From positions 62,001-126,000 of the forward strand of contig JAGTXK010000021.1 of assembly GCA_019096195.1 (NCBI GenBank): a DNA stretch of 64,000 nucleotides, read 5' to 3'. Made by a program: the position numbers and the translations under genes. The notes below the pieces were generated by a model. It searched no databases and had not been told where the DNA came from. It was given only the letters and a program-made list of their open reading frames with translations. Shown one piece after another: positions 11,666 to 22,265 of the stretch (position 1 is the first letter of the stretch; each line of letters begins with the position of its first letter). Source of the stretch: Boletus sp. NGJ (lineage: Eukaryota > Basidiomycota > Agaricomycetes > Boletales > Boletaceae).

Positions 11666-12530
11666 CCTGAACGACTTATCGCTGAACGTATAGGGTACTA
11701 GTGTGACTTTGAGCAAAAGTTTTAACTAGGGACAGGCAGAACTTCACCTGGTTGTACTGCCGATAACAAGGGGTATGGTCAAGGGAGAGGGTTTCAGCTG
11801 CGCATTGGCCGCTTTCAGTAGTACGGGCCATTGGAAACGCTGAGCAATCGAAGCAAGGCCAGATATATCCAGCGAAGATCGAAGTTGTATCCCATGAAAC
11901 AGAGCCTTTATATAGGTGGCAGTAAACCTGCAAGACCGATGAGTTGAACGAGCACCATCAGTCAGGTGAAAAAACCCGTGAGTTCAGGGAAATAGTGATA
12001 TGAAGCTTTGAAAGAACTTGACGGAAAAGTTGGCTCTTTCTTGGCTGGCATCTGATGTGAAAGACTTTCCTTGTATAGAAAGTCTCCGCTAAAACATGCG
12101 ACGGTCCGCCTTGATCATGAATAGCCTTTGCAGTGTGACCGGACCAGCCCCGCTCAACAAAAAGTCCAGCTTACTGTAACTTCGTGGCACTTCTCCATAT
12201 CTGTCCTCACATTTTTGCTTGGATGTCTTCCTTGATAAAGTTGTTGTGAGGCCATCAAACACATGTCTAAACACTGATATCTTGGAATATGCAGGCGACG
12301 TGCTGACAGCACTGGCGCAGCCAAGTCAAATCGGAGAGGGTATAGCCCGAACGCACACCGCACGCTCACACACCAATGGCTAGCGACGATCCTCAGACAC
12401 GCGACACGTACACGAGACTTGAGTCGGATTCGATCACAGAGGGTATACGCTTTGGCCGCAGATTATTATTCTCGAAAGATGAAAGGAAGAGCAAACCTCC
12501 TTGCAGGAATGCCTTCACGGGTTTGGATAC
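11666..12530. promoter_or_regulatory. Upstream region of the Dicer-like gene
   Basis: About 860 bases with no supported gene. Small open frames here have no family resemblance. This should hold the Dicer-like promoter. The stretch from 12376 starts an open frame on the + strand that runs into the left arm of the inverted repeat; its last 32 codons are antisense promoter copy, so it is not a real gene. Confidence 0.4.
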
Positions 12531-13260
12531 CCGTGCCAGGCTTGTTAAGCCAAAGTGCTTTTTGGGAGGCCATGGGTGCCAGTTGGAGGTGAGGAAATTT
12601 AGTACGGCTTTGCGACGTACAGTAGTAGGATAGTTATACCCTTGCGGGGGGGTATATGACCAACTGATGACAGAGCGTCATGACTCAGATCACCTGGAAA
12701 GCTTAGCAACGTTAAACTGGGTTTCTTAAATACCCCGGTACCAGTGCACTTGCAACGAAATGAGACATGCTGAGTCACTGTGTAAAAAGGAGGATGACCG
12801 CACAGGGCAGAAATGATATAAAAGCGCTGATGTGATGGGATCTACCCCACGCTCGTCAAACCATGATGCCAGCGTGACTCTACCACAGTCTACCTGAGCC
12901 TACTACACAGGTACTGGTACTATTTGATCTACATTATGCTCGGAAACCCATCCCATCACGTCAGCGCTTTTATATCATTTCTGCCCTGTGCGGTCATCCT
13001 CCTTTTTACACAGTGACTCAGCATGTCTCATTTCGTTGCAAGTGCACTGGTACCGGGGTATTTAAGAAACCCAGTTTAACGTTGCTAAGCTTTCCAGGTG
13101 ATCTGAGTCATGACGCTCTGTCATCAGTTGGTCATATACCCCCCCGCAAGGGTATAACTATCCTACTACTGTACGTCGCAAAGCCGTACTAAATTTCCTC
13201 ACCTCCAACTGGCACCCATGGCCTCCCAAAAAGCACTTTGGCTTAACAAGCCTGGCACGG
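12531..13260. repeat. 310-bp near-perfect inverted repeat (hairpin) around a 110-bp spacer
   Basis: Left arm 12531-12840 and right arm 12951-13260 are reverse complements over 310 bases. I found one mismatch, t at 12831 against g at 12960, and the runs of seven G and seven C match in length. The spacer 12841-12950 is unique. The right arm contains the promoter, 5' UTR and first 14 codons of the oxidoreductase gene starting at 13218. The left arm is therefore an inverted copy of that promoter, with a copied ATG at 12573 on the minus strand that runs into unrelated sequence after codon 14. Arm edges are sharp: flanks diverge at once outside ccgtgccagg and inside tcccatcac. No target duplication or transposon end is apparent. 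Such a structure would give long dsRNA when read through. Confidence 0.95.
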
Positions 13261-14511
13261 ACCTCGTCCTCGCCGGTAACGAGATCCCTGAGCCCGGTCC
13301 TGGAGAGATTCTCGTCAAAAACTATGCCGTTTCTCTCAATCCAATGGATTGGTATTTCCCCAAGGCTGGCTTTTTCCTGATGAAGAACTTCCCAGTAGTC
13401 ATTGGCGAGGAAGGGGCTGGCATTGTCGAAAAGGTCGGACAGGATGTCGCGAATCTCGCTGTCGGAGACAAAGTGTAACCAACCTTGTTGTTTGTCGTCC
13501 ATTTCTACATTTATGCGCCGTTCTAGATTCTACGCGACAAAGTTCAACTTCCAGAGCAAGTATGCGGCTTTTCAAGAGTATACACTTATTTCTGCGGACC
13601 TCGCTGGCAAGGTATTTATGATGGCACTCACTGCGACACAACCATTTCTAACCTGGACTTTGAGATGCCGGACAATATCACCTTCGACCAAGCTGCCTCA
13701 ATTTGTATCGGCATCCTCCCGTTCGTCGTTCCCACCTATAGTCCAGAACCCCATGGTTTCGGCTTCACTGCTCCATTCGAGGATGAGGGTGGCGTTGGTA
13801 AATATGCTGGCCAACCCATACTCATCATGGCAGGCAGTTGTTCGCTCGGCCAATATGGTACGTTCAGGACACACTCGACCATGCATATGCATATCCATTG
13901 AGATGCACACATTCAGCGATCCAGCTTGCGAGGCTCTCCGGTTTTTCCCCGATCATCACCACTGCGTCCTTGCATAACACGGAATACCTCCAATCTCTCG
14001 GTGCTACGCACGTCCTGGATCGCCGCCTATCTAAAGAAGCACTCAACGAGCGCATCGCACAGCTCCACGGTGGCACACCACTGCTCTACGCCTTTGATGC
14101 GGTCTCTCTCGAGGACACTCAACGAGTTGCATACGACTCCCTTGCGCCGGGCGGCAAGTTCACTGAGGTATTTCTCGAAATCTTACCCAGGCATGACCCA
14201 GCGAGTGGCAAGAGGGTATTGCATGCGTGGGGGTCGTTTGAGGTAACGACCCCAGGCGTGCGTGAGTTTGGACAGCGCTTCATGCGCGAGTTGTCAGGGT
14301 GGATCGCCGAAGGCAAGATCAAGGTACGGGGATGCTTCTTCATATATCTGTTAATGAAGTTGATCGTGCTGAATCGTGTCGAATGTAGCCGAATGTGGTG
14401 GAAGTGCTTCCTGGCGGGCTGAATGGCGTAAAGGCAGGGCTAGAGAGGCTTGAGCGCGGCGAGGTTAGTGCCCGCAAGCTAATCGTACATCCCCAAGAAA
14501 CAGAGTTTTGA
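13218..14511 (+). CDS. Zinc-type alcohol dehydrogenase / quinone oxidoreductase family (MDR superfamily, enoyl-reductase-like)
   Basis: Five exons in phase: 13218-13474, 13527-13611, 13665-13857, 13917-14323 and 14389-14511, 354 aa, normal for the family. The N-terminal GroES-like domain has VKNYAVSLNPMDWYFP and GEEGAGIVEKVG. The Rossmann part has ILIMAGSCSLGQYG in place of the usual GxSSxVG loop, followed by AIQLARLSGFSPIITTAS and LGATHVLD. Structural zinc cysteines are not seen, so it is likely a zinc-independent NAD(P)H-dependent member like the trans-acting enoyl reductases or CipB-like proteins of fungi; the substrate is unknown. The start at 13218 (MASQKALWLNKPG) is conserved in type. 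Its first 14 codons and promoter lie inside the right arm of the inverted repeat, so its mRNA 5' end could pair with any transcript from the left arm. Confidence 0.85.
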
Positions 14512-15121
14512 GAGTGGATGTACACCCTGCTCGCTTCTGTTACTGCTGTCTCGAACTCTTGTCATGATCATTGTTCAGAGGACATACTCGTACTTACTTA
14601 AGTATTTGTAGAATGTGCCAATCGCCACCTCATGCTTGGAGCCTTGGGCATATCCGAGTCAACCCACTACCCTTTCCTTACTTACCCGCGTCCCGTTTAT
14701 GACGTGTGTAGTCCATAGAACTCAACAGACTGGATTACATGTTTATTCCTACCCTACTAATTATTATTCCCTTTGACTGCATTTCATCCATTGACAACAC
14801 AAGAACGACCGACCCACCTAGAATTTCCGGACATTCCACCAGTGTATTTTGGATTCTTTATGCACCACCCTAGATAAGTAAGAAATTCAATATCCAATAT
14901 TGATAATTTCACGAGTCTAGACTCTGTCCGGGAACTGATGGGCAACCCAGCACGTAAAGGAGAACACAAAATCTTTATCTGAACCAACAACACAGGGTAG
15001 GGATATCAAAAATATGGTACGATTGGAAATTAGCACCTCGAAACTACTCCAGCCTGTATATACTCATATTTTATACTAAATATAATATCCGATGTTGAAC
15101 GATGAGTACTCAACGCCAGCC
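14512..15121. other. Intergenic stretch upstream of the small heat-shock gene
   Basis: No gene supported. The sequence is somewhat AT-rich (tattttatactaaatataatatc near 15065-15090). It separates the 3' end of the oxidoreductase gene from the heat-shock promoter elements described next. Confidence 0.4.
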
Positions 15122-15200
15122 GGAAACTTGGAGAAGCGTACCAAATCGACAGCACCATACCAGAGAATGCTTTAGAACTTCTGTCTTCATCATATAAAAA
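15122..15200 (+). promoter_or_regulatory. Heat-shock-element-like repeat and TATA box
   Basis: At 15123-15135 the spacing GAA-n2-TTG-n2-GAA matches a three-unit heat-shock element (alternating nGAAn/nTTCn) with one mismatch. A weaker GAA-n2-CTT-n2-GAA series lies at 15165-15177. A TATA box, catataaaaa, is at 15191-15200, about 85-95 bases before the ATG. Position and order fit HSF-driven control of the Hsp20 gene; this is inferred from motif and placement only. Confidence 0.5.
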
Positions 15201-15284
15201 TGGACTCATCCGAGCAAGTCTGCTCCTCAGAAATCTTGCAACTGACACTCGAATACCCTCTCAACCAAAGACCGTACTATAATC

Positions 15285-15866
15285 ATGTCCTCCTTGATCC
15301 GATTCCACTACGACCCCTTTGCTGAATTCAACTGTCTCTTTGACGATGCATTCCATGCGCACTTCTCGCCTGTCACTTCTTCGGCCCAAGTTGCCCAACG
15401 TCCAGAGGCACAGTCCCTCGATTCGTTCCGTCCAAAGTGAGTTCTTTCATTGTCTTACCTTTCGCTCCTTTGCTCATCACTGTTTTGATCTAGACTTGAT
15501 CTCCACGAATCCAAGGATTCCAACACCGTGACCGCAACGTTCGAGTTACCTGGCCTCAACTCCGAGGACATCACTATTGACCTCCATCACAACCGCCTGA
15601 CGGTATCGGGCGAGTCTACCACCTCCAACTCTCGTGAGGAGGGTGCCTATGCGGTTCGTGAGCGTCATTATGGAAGGTTCTCCCGCACGTTGCAGCTCCC
15701 CTCTGGAACCAAGGTAAGTTATTCACCGATATATAGTTTAAGAATTAGATGCTGACACAAGTGGTAGCCTGAAGACGTCAAGGCCAAGATGGAGAGTGGC
15801 CTGCTGACGTTGACGTTCCCGAAGGCGACTCTTGAACAACAACCTCAGTGTATCACCATTCAGTAG
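15285..15866 (+). CDS. Small heat-shock protein, Hsp20 / alpha-crystallin family
   Basis: Three exons: 15285-15436, 15494-15713 and 15768-15866, 156 aa, typical of fungal Hsp20 proteins. The N-terminus (MSSLIRFHYDPFAEF) is the variable arm. The alpha-crystallin domain runs from about residue 53: VTATFELPGLNSEDITIDL, then NRLTVSGE, then RERHYGRFSRTLQLPSGTK, then a last strand MESGLLTLTFPKA. The protein would act as an ATP-independent holdase forming oligomers in the cytosol. The C-terminal IxI anchor is weak (ITIQ at the very end). All splice sites are canonical. Heat-shock-like elements and a TATA box lie just upstream. Confidence 0.92.
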
Positions 15867-16244
15867 CCGCCATCGTGCTGGCAGAAAGCCGATGTTCTGT
15901 CAGAAACATAAATGTAATTCTACGTTGTTTTTGATCGCATCGACAGTGTATGAGTGGACTGTAACGATGCCGACGGGACGCACCGGTGTGGTCGGCAGCG
16001 CAAATAACCTTTCCAATGTAGAGTATGGCCAGGATGCGATGGAAAGAATCTAAGTGCAGATGTGAGAAATGCGAGAAATGCGGAATGCAAGCAAGAAGTA
16101 TAATGTGGCAAAGCAAAGCAGGCAGCGACGGTCAAAACATAAGGAGATGTGGATAAGATAAATGGACGTTCTACAGTGTGAAAGAGAGGCTGGGAAGAAT
16201 GGTGGACAAAAAGAGGCAGGTGAAGGGAAGTGTGCTTGAGTCCC
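15867..16244. other. Short intergenic stretch between convergent genes
   Basis: Between the Hsp20 stop and the DUF6699 stop, which face each other. No gene or repeat is supported; both 3' ends must terminate here. Confidence 0.4.
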
Positions 16245-16993
16245 TTATTCAATCACATAGAATTCGGGGACCCAAAAATTCCGATAATAATGAATGGATA
16301 ATAAGACGATATCAGTCACACGAATACCTTCCGGGCCGGCGGTCAACGCCCATTTTTCACACTCAGGGGAAATGGTGTATTTCTGTTTCAAAATATTCTC
16401 GTTTAAGAACGAAGACATTGATAGGTATGAATCGATGCTCACGGAAATATTCTTGCAGAATGTAAACAGCAAACTGCAGATCTCTCTTGCTAGATTTTGG
16501 CGCGTGATATCCTCCCCACCAGGACGGACATCGATCCTCGAAGTCATGGGATCGTCAACATTCCTGGTATCGTAGCCCGGCCACTGTGGGGCTGAACTCA
16601 GCACGATAAACACAGCGGTTAAAGCCACTATCCATACCTCAAGGTGCACCACGATCGACCTCCATCCGTGGTGCTCTAATACCATGTCATTTGCAGCGTC
16701 GACGAAGACTGTGTCCTTCAGGATATCCTTCACGCGGACGCCAGCCCAGCCGTTAACACTGAAGGTGATGCCCGGGATGCTTTCATGGGGTGGACTGAGG
16801 TGTAGTGGCCGTGGTACACGCTCGATACGGCGCTGGTCCAGCAGCGTAAAATATTGTGGCATCGGCGCGTGCATAGCTCCGGGGTGGCGAGGAGGGTTAA
16901 CAGTACGCGCGTGGTACTATCAGAGTGACTGCTCAGAACGGGGACACTCTGGGTGAACACAGAGGAACATACCAGGTTAGAACCGGGAGCCAT
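16245..16993 (-). CDS. DUF6699-domain protein, function unknown
   Basis: Four exons: 16993-16973, 16916-16638, 16583-16443 and 16382-16245, all in phase, 192 aa. The layout matches the basidiomycete DUF6699 family: a Pro-rich head (PPRHPGAMHAPMPQYF), then GITFSVNGWAGVRVKDIL, then a strand leading into EWPGYDTRN, then DITRQNLAREICSLLFTFC, and a C-terminal part with W..TAGPEGIRVTDIVLLSIHYYRNFWVPEF. The function of the family is unknown. Joining exon 2 directly to TGGCCGGG at 16583 recreates the family's WPGY motif, which supports that acceptor over the nearer ttcag. The start could instead be an upstream in-frame ATG at 17032. Confidence 0.72.
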
Positions 16994-17032
16994 GGTGTGG
17001 AATACGAGATGGCAGGGGCTAATATAGTCCAT

Positions 17033-18255
17033 GTCTAAGAACATCAACTACGAAGGAACGATGAGAGAGAATGGATAGAAATGTGGAGTTCTACTCGGTG
17101 GGGAAGACGTGATTTCTCTAGAGGGATGAATGTTGGTTGAGGATTCTCCATAGGAGCTCACCCGCGCATTTATGTCGGTGTGGAACGCCATTGTCGTCAA
17201 AGCGTGAAGGGGGTGCCGGTGGTCAGCCGGGCAAAGCGAGTAGTGAGTGTGGAACAGCAGGGGATGGATAGAGGAAAGATGGACAGTCCATCTTACAAAA
17301 AAGGAAAACAATAGGTGTGGAACTCATCTAGTACGACGTCTGTGGCTTCGACCACCCATGGGCCTGCGCGCCGTCGGCGGTCTTGAATGCAGGTCGCTCG
17401 CCAGCGGACGCCATCTGATGGTCGAAGCTCGCAGTCGGGCCCCGATGAGCGACGCGTGGCGTGGTTCAAAGCACCCAATCGGCTGAGACAACAAAGCACA
17501 TTATTCCTGTGCCACTCGCGAAAAGTGCCTCTTCAGAGTTTGAAACGGTCAAGCATGGGTCCTAGGCTGGTCTACTGGCAGTCATCGTGGTCTCTGGAGT
17601 CCACAGCTCTTTAGGTCGTTGTGCTCGAGGTGAGGTCGATGAGGTTTGGCCTGAATCGCGCGTAGCGGCCTCCAACTTGAAGCCTTGCCCAAATATAGGC
17701 AAGACCTAAACTTGTCGTCCGACAACCAGCATGAAACGTTGTAGAAACGACGGGCGTGTCAAATCCATTGTGCACTGATTGCGTCGACGTCTCTGCACTG
17801 GCACAAGTTCGCATGGCAGCCCTTGCAAGCCCAAGGGATGCATCTCTGAAAAAGCTCACGAGAGAGATCGTTCAAGCTAGGTACGTACCTGTTCGGAGAC
17901 GACGACAATTCATCCTCTTCCCGACTTTTGATCATAACAGAAGACATGCCAGTCGCTGCATTTTTCGGGGGTACTCGACGTCGATATCACAAGAACACGC
18001 GCAAAAACTCTCCGAGGCCCAAACGTGGTCGGCGCTCAAGCACTGGCAACGCAAGAGATGGATAAGATGTTGGATGCGTGCTGTATTCAACATATCATCC
18101 ATCTCATCCACTGTCAAAACGTACAAGAGAGTCAGCGTATGTCTATCACCTAATTTGGTTTTACACAGGAGGAAAGTATTATGATCGTTCGCTAGGGGTT
18201 CTCCATTGGTCGCCAACGTTGTGCTGTGATCGCCGTGCCTGCGGCCCATGCTCCG
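17033..18255. other. Intergenic stretch with a possible small unassigned gene
   Basis: No secure gene. From 17813 an ATG opens MAALASPRDASLKKLTRE and reaches a good donor (gtacgt, 17881) and acceptor (acag, 17941). Beyond it one frame stays open to about 18182. Another frame in the same DNA reads DKMLDACCIQHIIHLIHC, which looks protein-like. I could not decide the frame or recognise a family, so I report it only as a possible small spliced gene between the divergent DUF6699 promoter and the 3' end of the first transporter. Confidence 0.3.
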
Positions 18256-20543
18256 TCATACCTTTGAGGACTCTTGGTCCATATCATTGACCGAACGCTT
18301 GCCCGTTTCGTCCTCATCCTCCGTGACGGCATGGCCACGTCCCCCACCCTCTTCAAACGCCGTCTTGTGTTGTTCAAAGTGCGCAGCGTGATTCCTAAGT
18401 GGACATGTGCATCACAAGCGACCAATCAACGACCGCAGTTCAACACCAAAGGGTAATACATACTCGGGTCCCACGATAGTGATGAGGATCACAAAGGCAG
18501 CAACGACCCCGATAAAGATGCCTTGCACCATCGCATATCCCGGAACGGTTTGTAACTTGCCGTTTATCATCACTTGCGTCTCAAAGTTCTTTCCGCCGGC
18601 TGCGAGCAACAATCCTGTCAGACGAAAATAAAGAACGAGAAGCGGTGGGTTGCGCACTCGCTTCAATTTGGGCGGAAGCGGCGGAGATCATCTGTAGGTC
18701 CACAGTGAAATGCATAGTCGCCAGTCAGATGGATTATGGCTGCAAGGGCCTTTCAAGACAGGACGTACGTTCCCAAGCTGGTAGGCGACACCGGGGAATG
18801 TCGCCCTAAATGCCGGAGGGGACATTTCCGCCAATTGGATGGGAATCTGAGCCTCAGTATGAGCATGAACACTGTTATGGGGTGAAGACAATACATACGA
18901 CGCCCCATGCCCCTTGGACTCCAAACTGTACACAAAATGCACCAGCGGCAAGTGCCGAGAAGGAAGCAGGAAGAATCCAGAGCGGGATGAATGCTATCGA
19001 TTCAGGTCGTGACTGAGTGACAGTAGAGACGAGCGCTCATTTAATTGGTACCTACCACCGACAAGCAATATAAAGACGCTACAAAGAAAATTGGAAGATC
19101 AGCAAGCGATCGAGAGCGATTTAGCCAGCGTGCATGGAACGCACATTATAGTCAGTCGGCGTCCCAAGTATTGACTCGTATTGCCAGCAATGACACCACC
19201 CCTTTGAATTTAGAAGAGGGAGCGATTAGTCAAACCTTGTTGGACCGCGCACGGCCTCGGATACTCACGTAATCGCGCCCTACGGATGGAAATGAGGTCG
19301 GTCACCCCAGGCAATAGAGTTAAAACAAGAGGGACATACACAGGTTCCGATGATAGTGGCGATAGTCGCGCTGTGCGAAGAGAAACCTTTCGCGCTTTCC
19401 AGATAGGTGGGATACAGATCCTACAAAAGGAATACGCGATGGACTCCAATCAACAACGTCCCGTGGCCTCCCAAGCCCTGTAATGTCGCTCACCTGAGAA
19501 CCATGGGACAAGAAGTTGAATCCTATGATAAGAAAGCGAACACCCCGAATAAGACAATGCTCAACAAGTAGAAAGGCCGAGGTCAAATAGCGCACCAGCC
19601 ATGAGCAGGATGGCATATATACACAGCAACCAATGATGCTTGAGCATTTCCTTCGTCTCCCTCAGGAAGATCTTGGTCTTCTGCGAAGTATCCGTGCCCT
19701 TTTCTCTCTCCATGGTCTTTGCGCGCAAGAACACCGCAGACTCAGGAAGGAGGGCACGCAGGACGGCGGCACTGAAGAGCATGGAGGAACCGGTCCAAAA
19801 CATAGCACGCCACTTGTGCGAAGTGTGGGGGACGACGGTGAGGTTGACGATGGCAGCGAGGAGATAACCGAGGGCATAACCTTGCTGGACGATGCCACTC
19901 CCAAGACCACGAAGCTCAACGGGAAGGTTTTCGAGAGATGTAGAGGCTGCAAGACCCCAGATGCCACCCATCGCGACACCAAAAAGCGATCGGATAGCCA
20001 AAAACTGGTTGAACGTTTGCACGAAACTGGTCGCGAGAGAAAAGGAGCAACAAAAGAGTAGATTGACGGTAAGTGGCCATCTGCGCCCAAAACGGTCCGA
20101 CAAGATACCAAAGGTGATCTGGATTGACGTCAGTGATGAAAACCATCATACAAAACATCTCACAAGCTTACCGCACCGACCGATCTAAACAGGAGCGTCA
20201 GAGTGATAGCAGTCGTCTGAGCAGATGATGAGTCGAGTACAAGACCACCTAGGGTGAACGTACTATCGATGCCGTCGGCTTGTTAAACTGCTCGGAGAGC
20301 ATTTCCAGACTGAGTGCCACGCTAAAGAAATCGAATGCATCACAAGTCCACGCAAGCCAACTAATACCATGCAAGGATTAGCTCCAATAAACAACAGCAA
20401 GATGACCATAAGCACGAGATTTCTCACCCAGAGATGAACTGGGCCCACTGAATCCAAGTGAGACTCTTGATCGCGGCGAAGACACCCGAAGTCGAGGTGC
20501 TCTTCTCCCTCTTGGGAACTAAGTTAGTTATGAAGCGCGACAT
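18256..20543 (-). CDS. JEN1: JEN1-like monocarboxylate:H+ symporter (MFS), copy A
   Basis: Multi-exon gene read from MSRFITNLVPKREK at 20543 to a stop at 18256. The JEN signature NxxSHxSQDxxxT is present, split by an intron: NFLSHGSQ near 19505-19530 and DLYPTYLES from about 19411. Other MFS landmarks are WLAWTCDAFDFFSV in helix 1, SDRFGRRWPLTVN in the helix 2-3 loop, RSLFGVAMGGIWG and PVELRGLGSG. The last exon, joined by GA|G across an intron (donor gtatgt), gives NHAAHFEQHKTAFEEGGG, a hallmark JEN C-terminus. JEN proteins import lactate, pyruvate and similar acids across the plasma membrane with protons, and in yeasts are glucose-repressed. The gene lies in the same orientation as a close paralogue at 22266-24505. 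Substrate preference among short carboxylates cannot be told. Confidence 0.88.
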
Positions 20544-22265
20544 GACTTTTTGACAGGGGACGAGACATGCACGAGAGTCCAACAGGCAGCTTTTATGCAG
20601 AATCCAAAAACTGTTTGTTCCGAATGCAACAAGTGTTTGTTATAGTACCCTGGAACCCCCGCAATTAATTAACCCAGTGGAGCATATCCGATGGCGGGCA
20701 TAGGCGGATTGGTCAAAAACCAGATGACGAGGTGAGCTCGGAACTTGGAAGCATGATTGATACGTTTGCCTTGATGGTACGACGATGTACACCAAACACT
20801 GTTTTAAAAAAAAAACCTGTCATACTACGTTTGACTCGTTGGGTCAACCCTTTGGACGTCGAACGTTACGCCGACTTGACGCCGTCTGCCTCATTCTCCC
20901 CGAACCAAATTCCCAACCGAATTCCTCCGTATTCCGGGACGTTCCGAAGGTGAGATCCCAACTCTGCTTATGGACGACAGCGCGACTAAACTCCGGGTTT
21001 CTGCCATGGAAAGGTAATCGATAAGCCACGTCCATCAGCGAGCCATTGGATCCAGCGTGCAAGTTCGAGGAAGACAACCCCAAACGTCGATCTATGGGGC
21101 GAAATTGCTGCCATGGCAGCGGGACAGTTAATAGACCCTCAGTGGCACGCACGACCTTGTCGTGCACTTGTACCCCATGTACGCAATAGGCCTGTGGACG
21201 GATGAAACACCTTGAAACATAGGAGGAGAGGACTGGCATCAGCTAGCGAACTTGAAGTGGCTCCAACTGACAGGTTACCAACAACTACAGAACGCCACCA
21301 CCGCCGCCTTCAACGGACAACATGCCATAGTCAACTGCGGCCGGAAAAACGAACATGCAGCACAAGCAGCAAACGAATCAGCGCCGAAAAGATGACATAT
21401 GTGGATATGCAATACTGTAGTGGGGTTGTTGATGACTCGGTTCTGTCGTCTGTTGTAGTGTCCTAGATCAGGTATGCTGATTCGACGACTATCAGGAGTC
21501 CTCCTAATCTCGCTGTTCCTATTCTCCCGGCGTGTCGTTGTCCCTATTGATCCGCACCCCCCATCGTGGTTCGTTCCAGACTGGGGCATTTCTGTCAGAA
21601 CATGTTTCAGTGATTTAACTGGTTTCACAGTTTGGGCATGTCGTGCCACGCTCGTCGTTGGGGGAAAGATTCCCCCAACCCTGGGGGGTTCGATTCATTC
21701 ATAACTATCCTCGTTATCGATCGGGCGTTCGATATGAACTGCATCATGTGCGTGAATTTTGCCCCTCGTACCTTGATATCCACTTCTTTCGAGGACACGA
21801 TTCAATGTCAGTCATTGCCACAGAAATCGATGGCTTCTGTTTTCAAAATCGTGTCCGGGCCACAGCCATGAATCTTGTTTGCACTGCCAGAGCACTGTCG
21901 TTTACTGAACACCATATCCTCCCATCGGCTGGTCCTTGATAAAGCTAAACCACCTCGAGCTTGCACGCAGGGCGTGATGGATAGAAAGCAAAAAAGGAAG
22001 ATGCTTGAACATCAAGTGATTGATCAACGCGTTCGAGGCCAACGGTCTTCAGGACCAATATGAACGCGCCACCCAAGCCTAAGCATAGCACTCAACACAG
22101 GGTGACAACGTTATTATTTTGAACGCACTACATATACAGTACCGTCCGCAGACACTCACCACGGCACCATCGTTCGCCAGTGTACTCATATCCTCAACTG
22201 AGGAGGGCATCTTCGTCATCCCATGCGTCGTTCACTTGAGCTCATGCGTTGACACCTACAACAAT
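20544..22265. other. Intergenic region between the two transporter paralogues
   Basis: About 1.7 kb. Open frames at 20844-21239 (minus) and 21275-21649 (minus) have no recognisable domain and conflict with plus-strand frames of similar quality, so I do not support a gene. The part next to 20544 should be the promoter of transporter copy A. The part near 22265 holds the terminator of copy B. Confidence 0.4.

Noticed and set aside
12376-12633. 85-codon open frame on the plus strand
   Set aside because: Its last 32 codons are the antisense of the copied promoter in the left hairpin arm; the same 32 codons end the antisense frame 13158-13502. It is a product of the inverted repeat, not a gene.
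20844-21239. 131-codon open frame on the minus strand between the transporters
   Set aside because: No domain, conflicts with plus-strand frames of similar length, and no splice partners; kept only as intergenic.
21640-21720. Possible tRNA (ggttcgattc near 21686)
   Set aside because: The flanking sequence forms a gggggaaagattccccc-type hairpin but not a cloverleaf, and no anticodon arm is visible.
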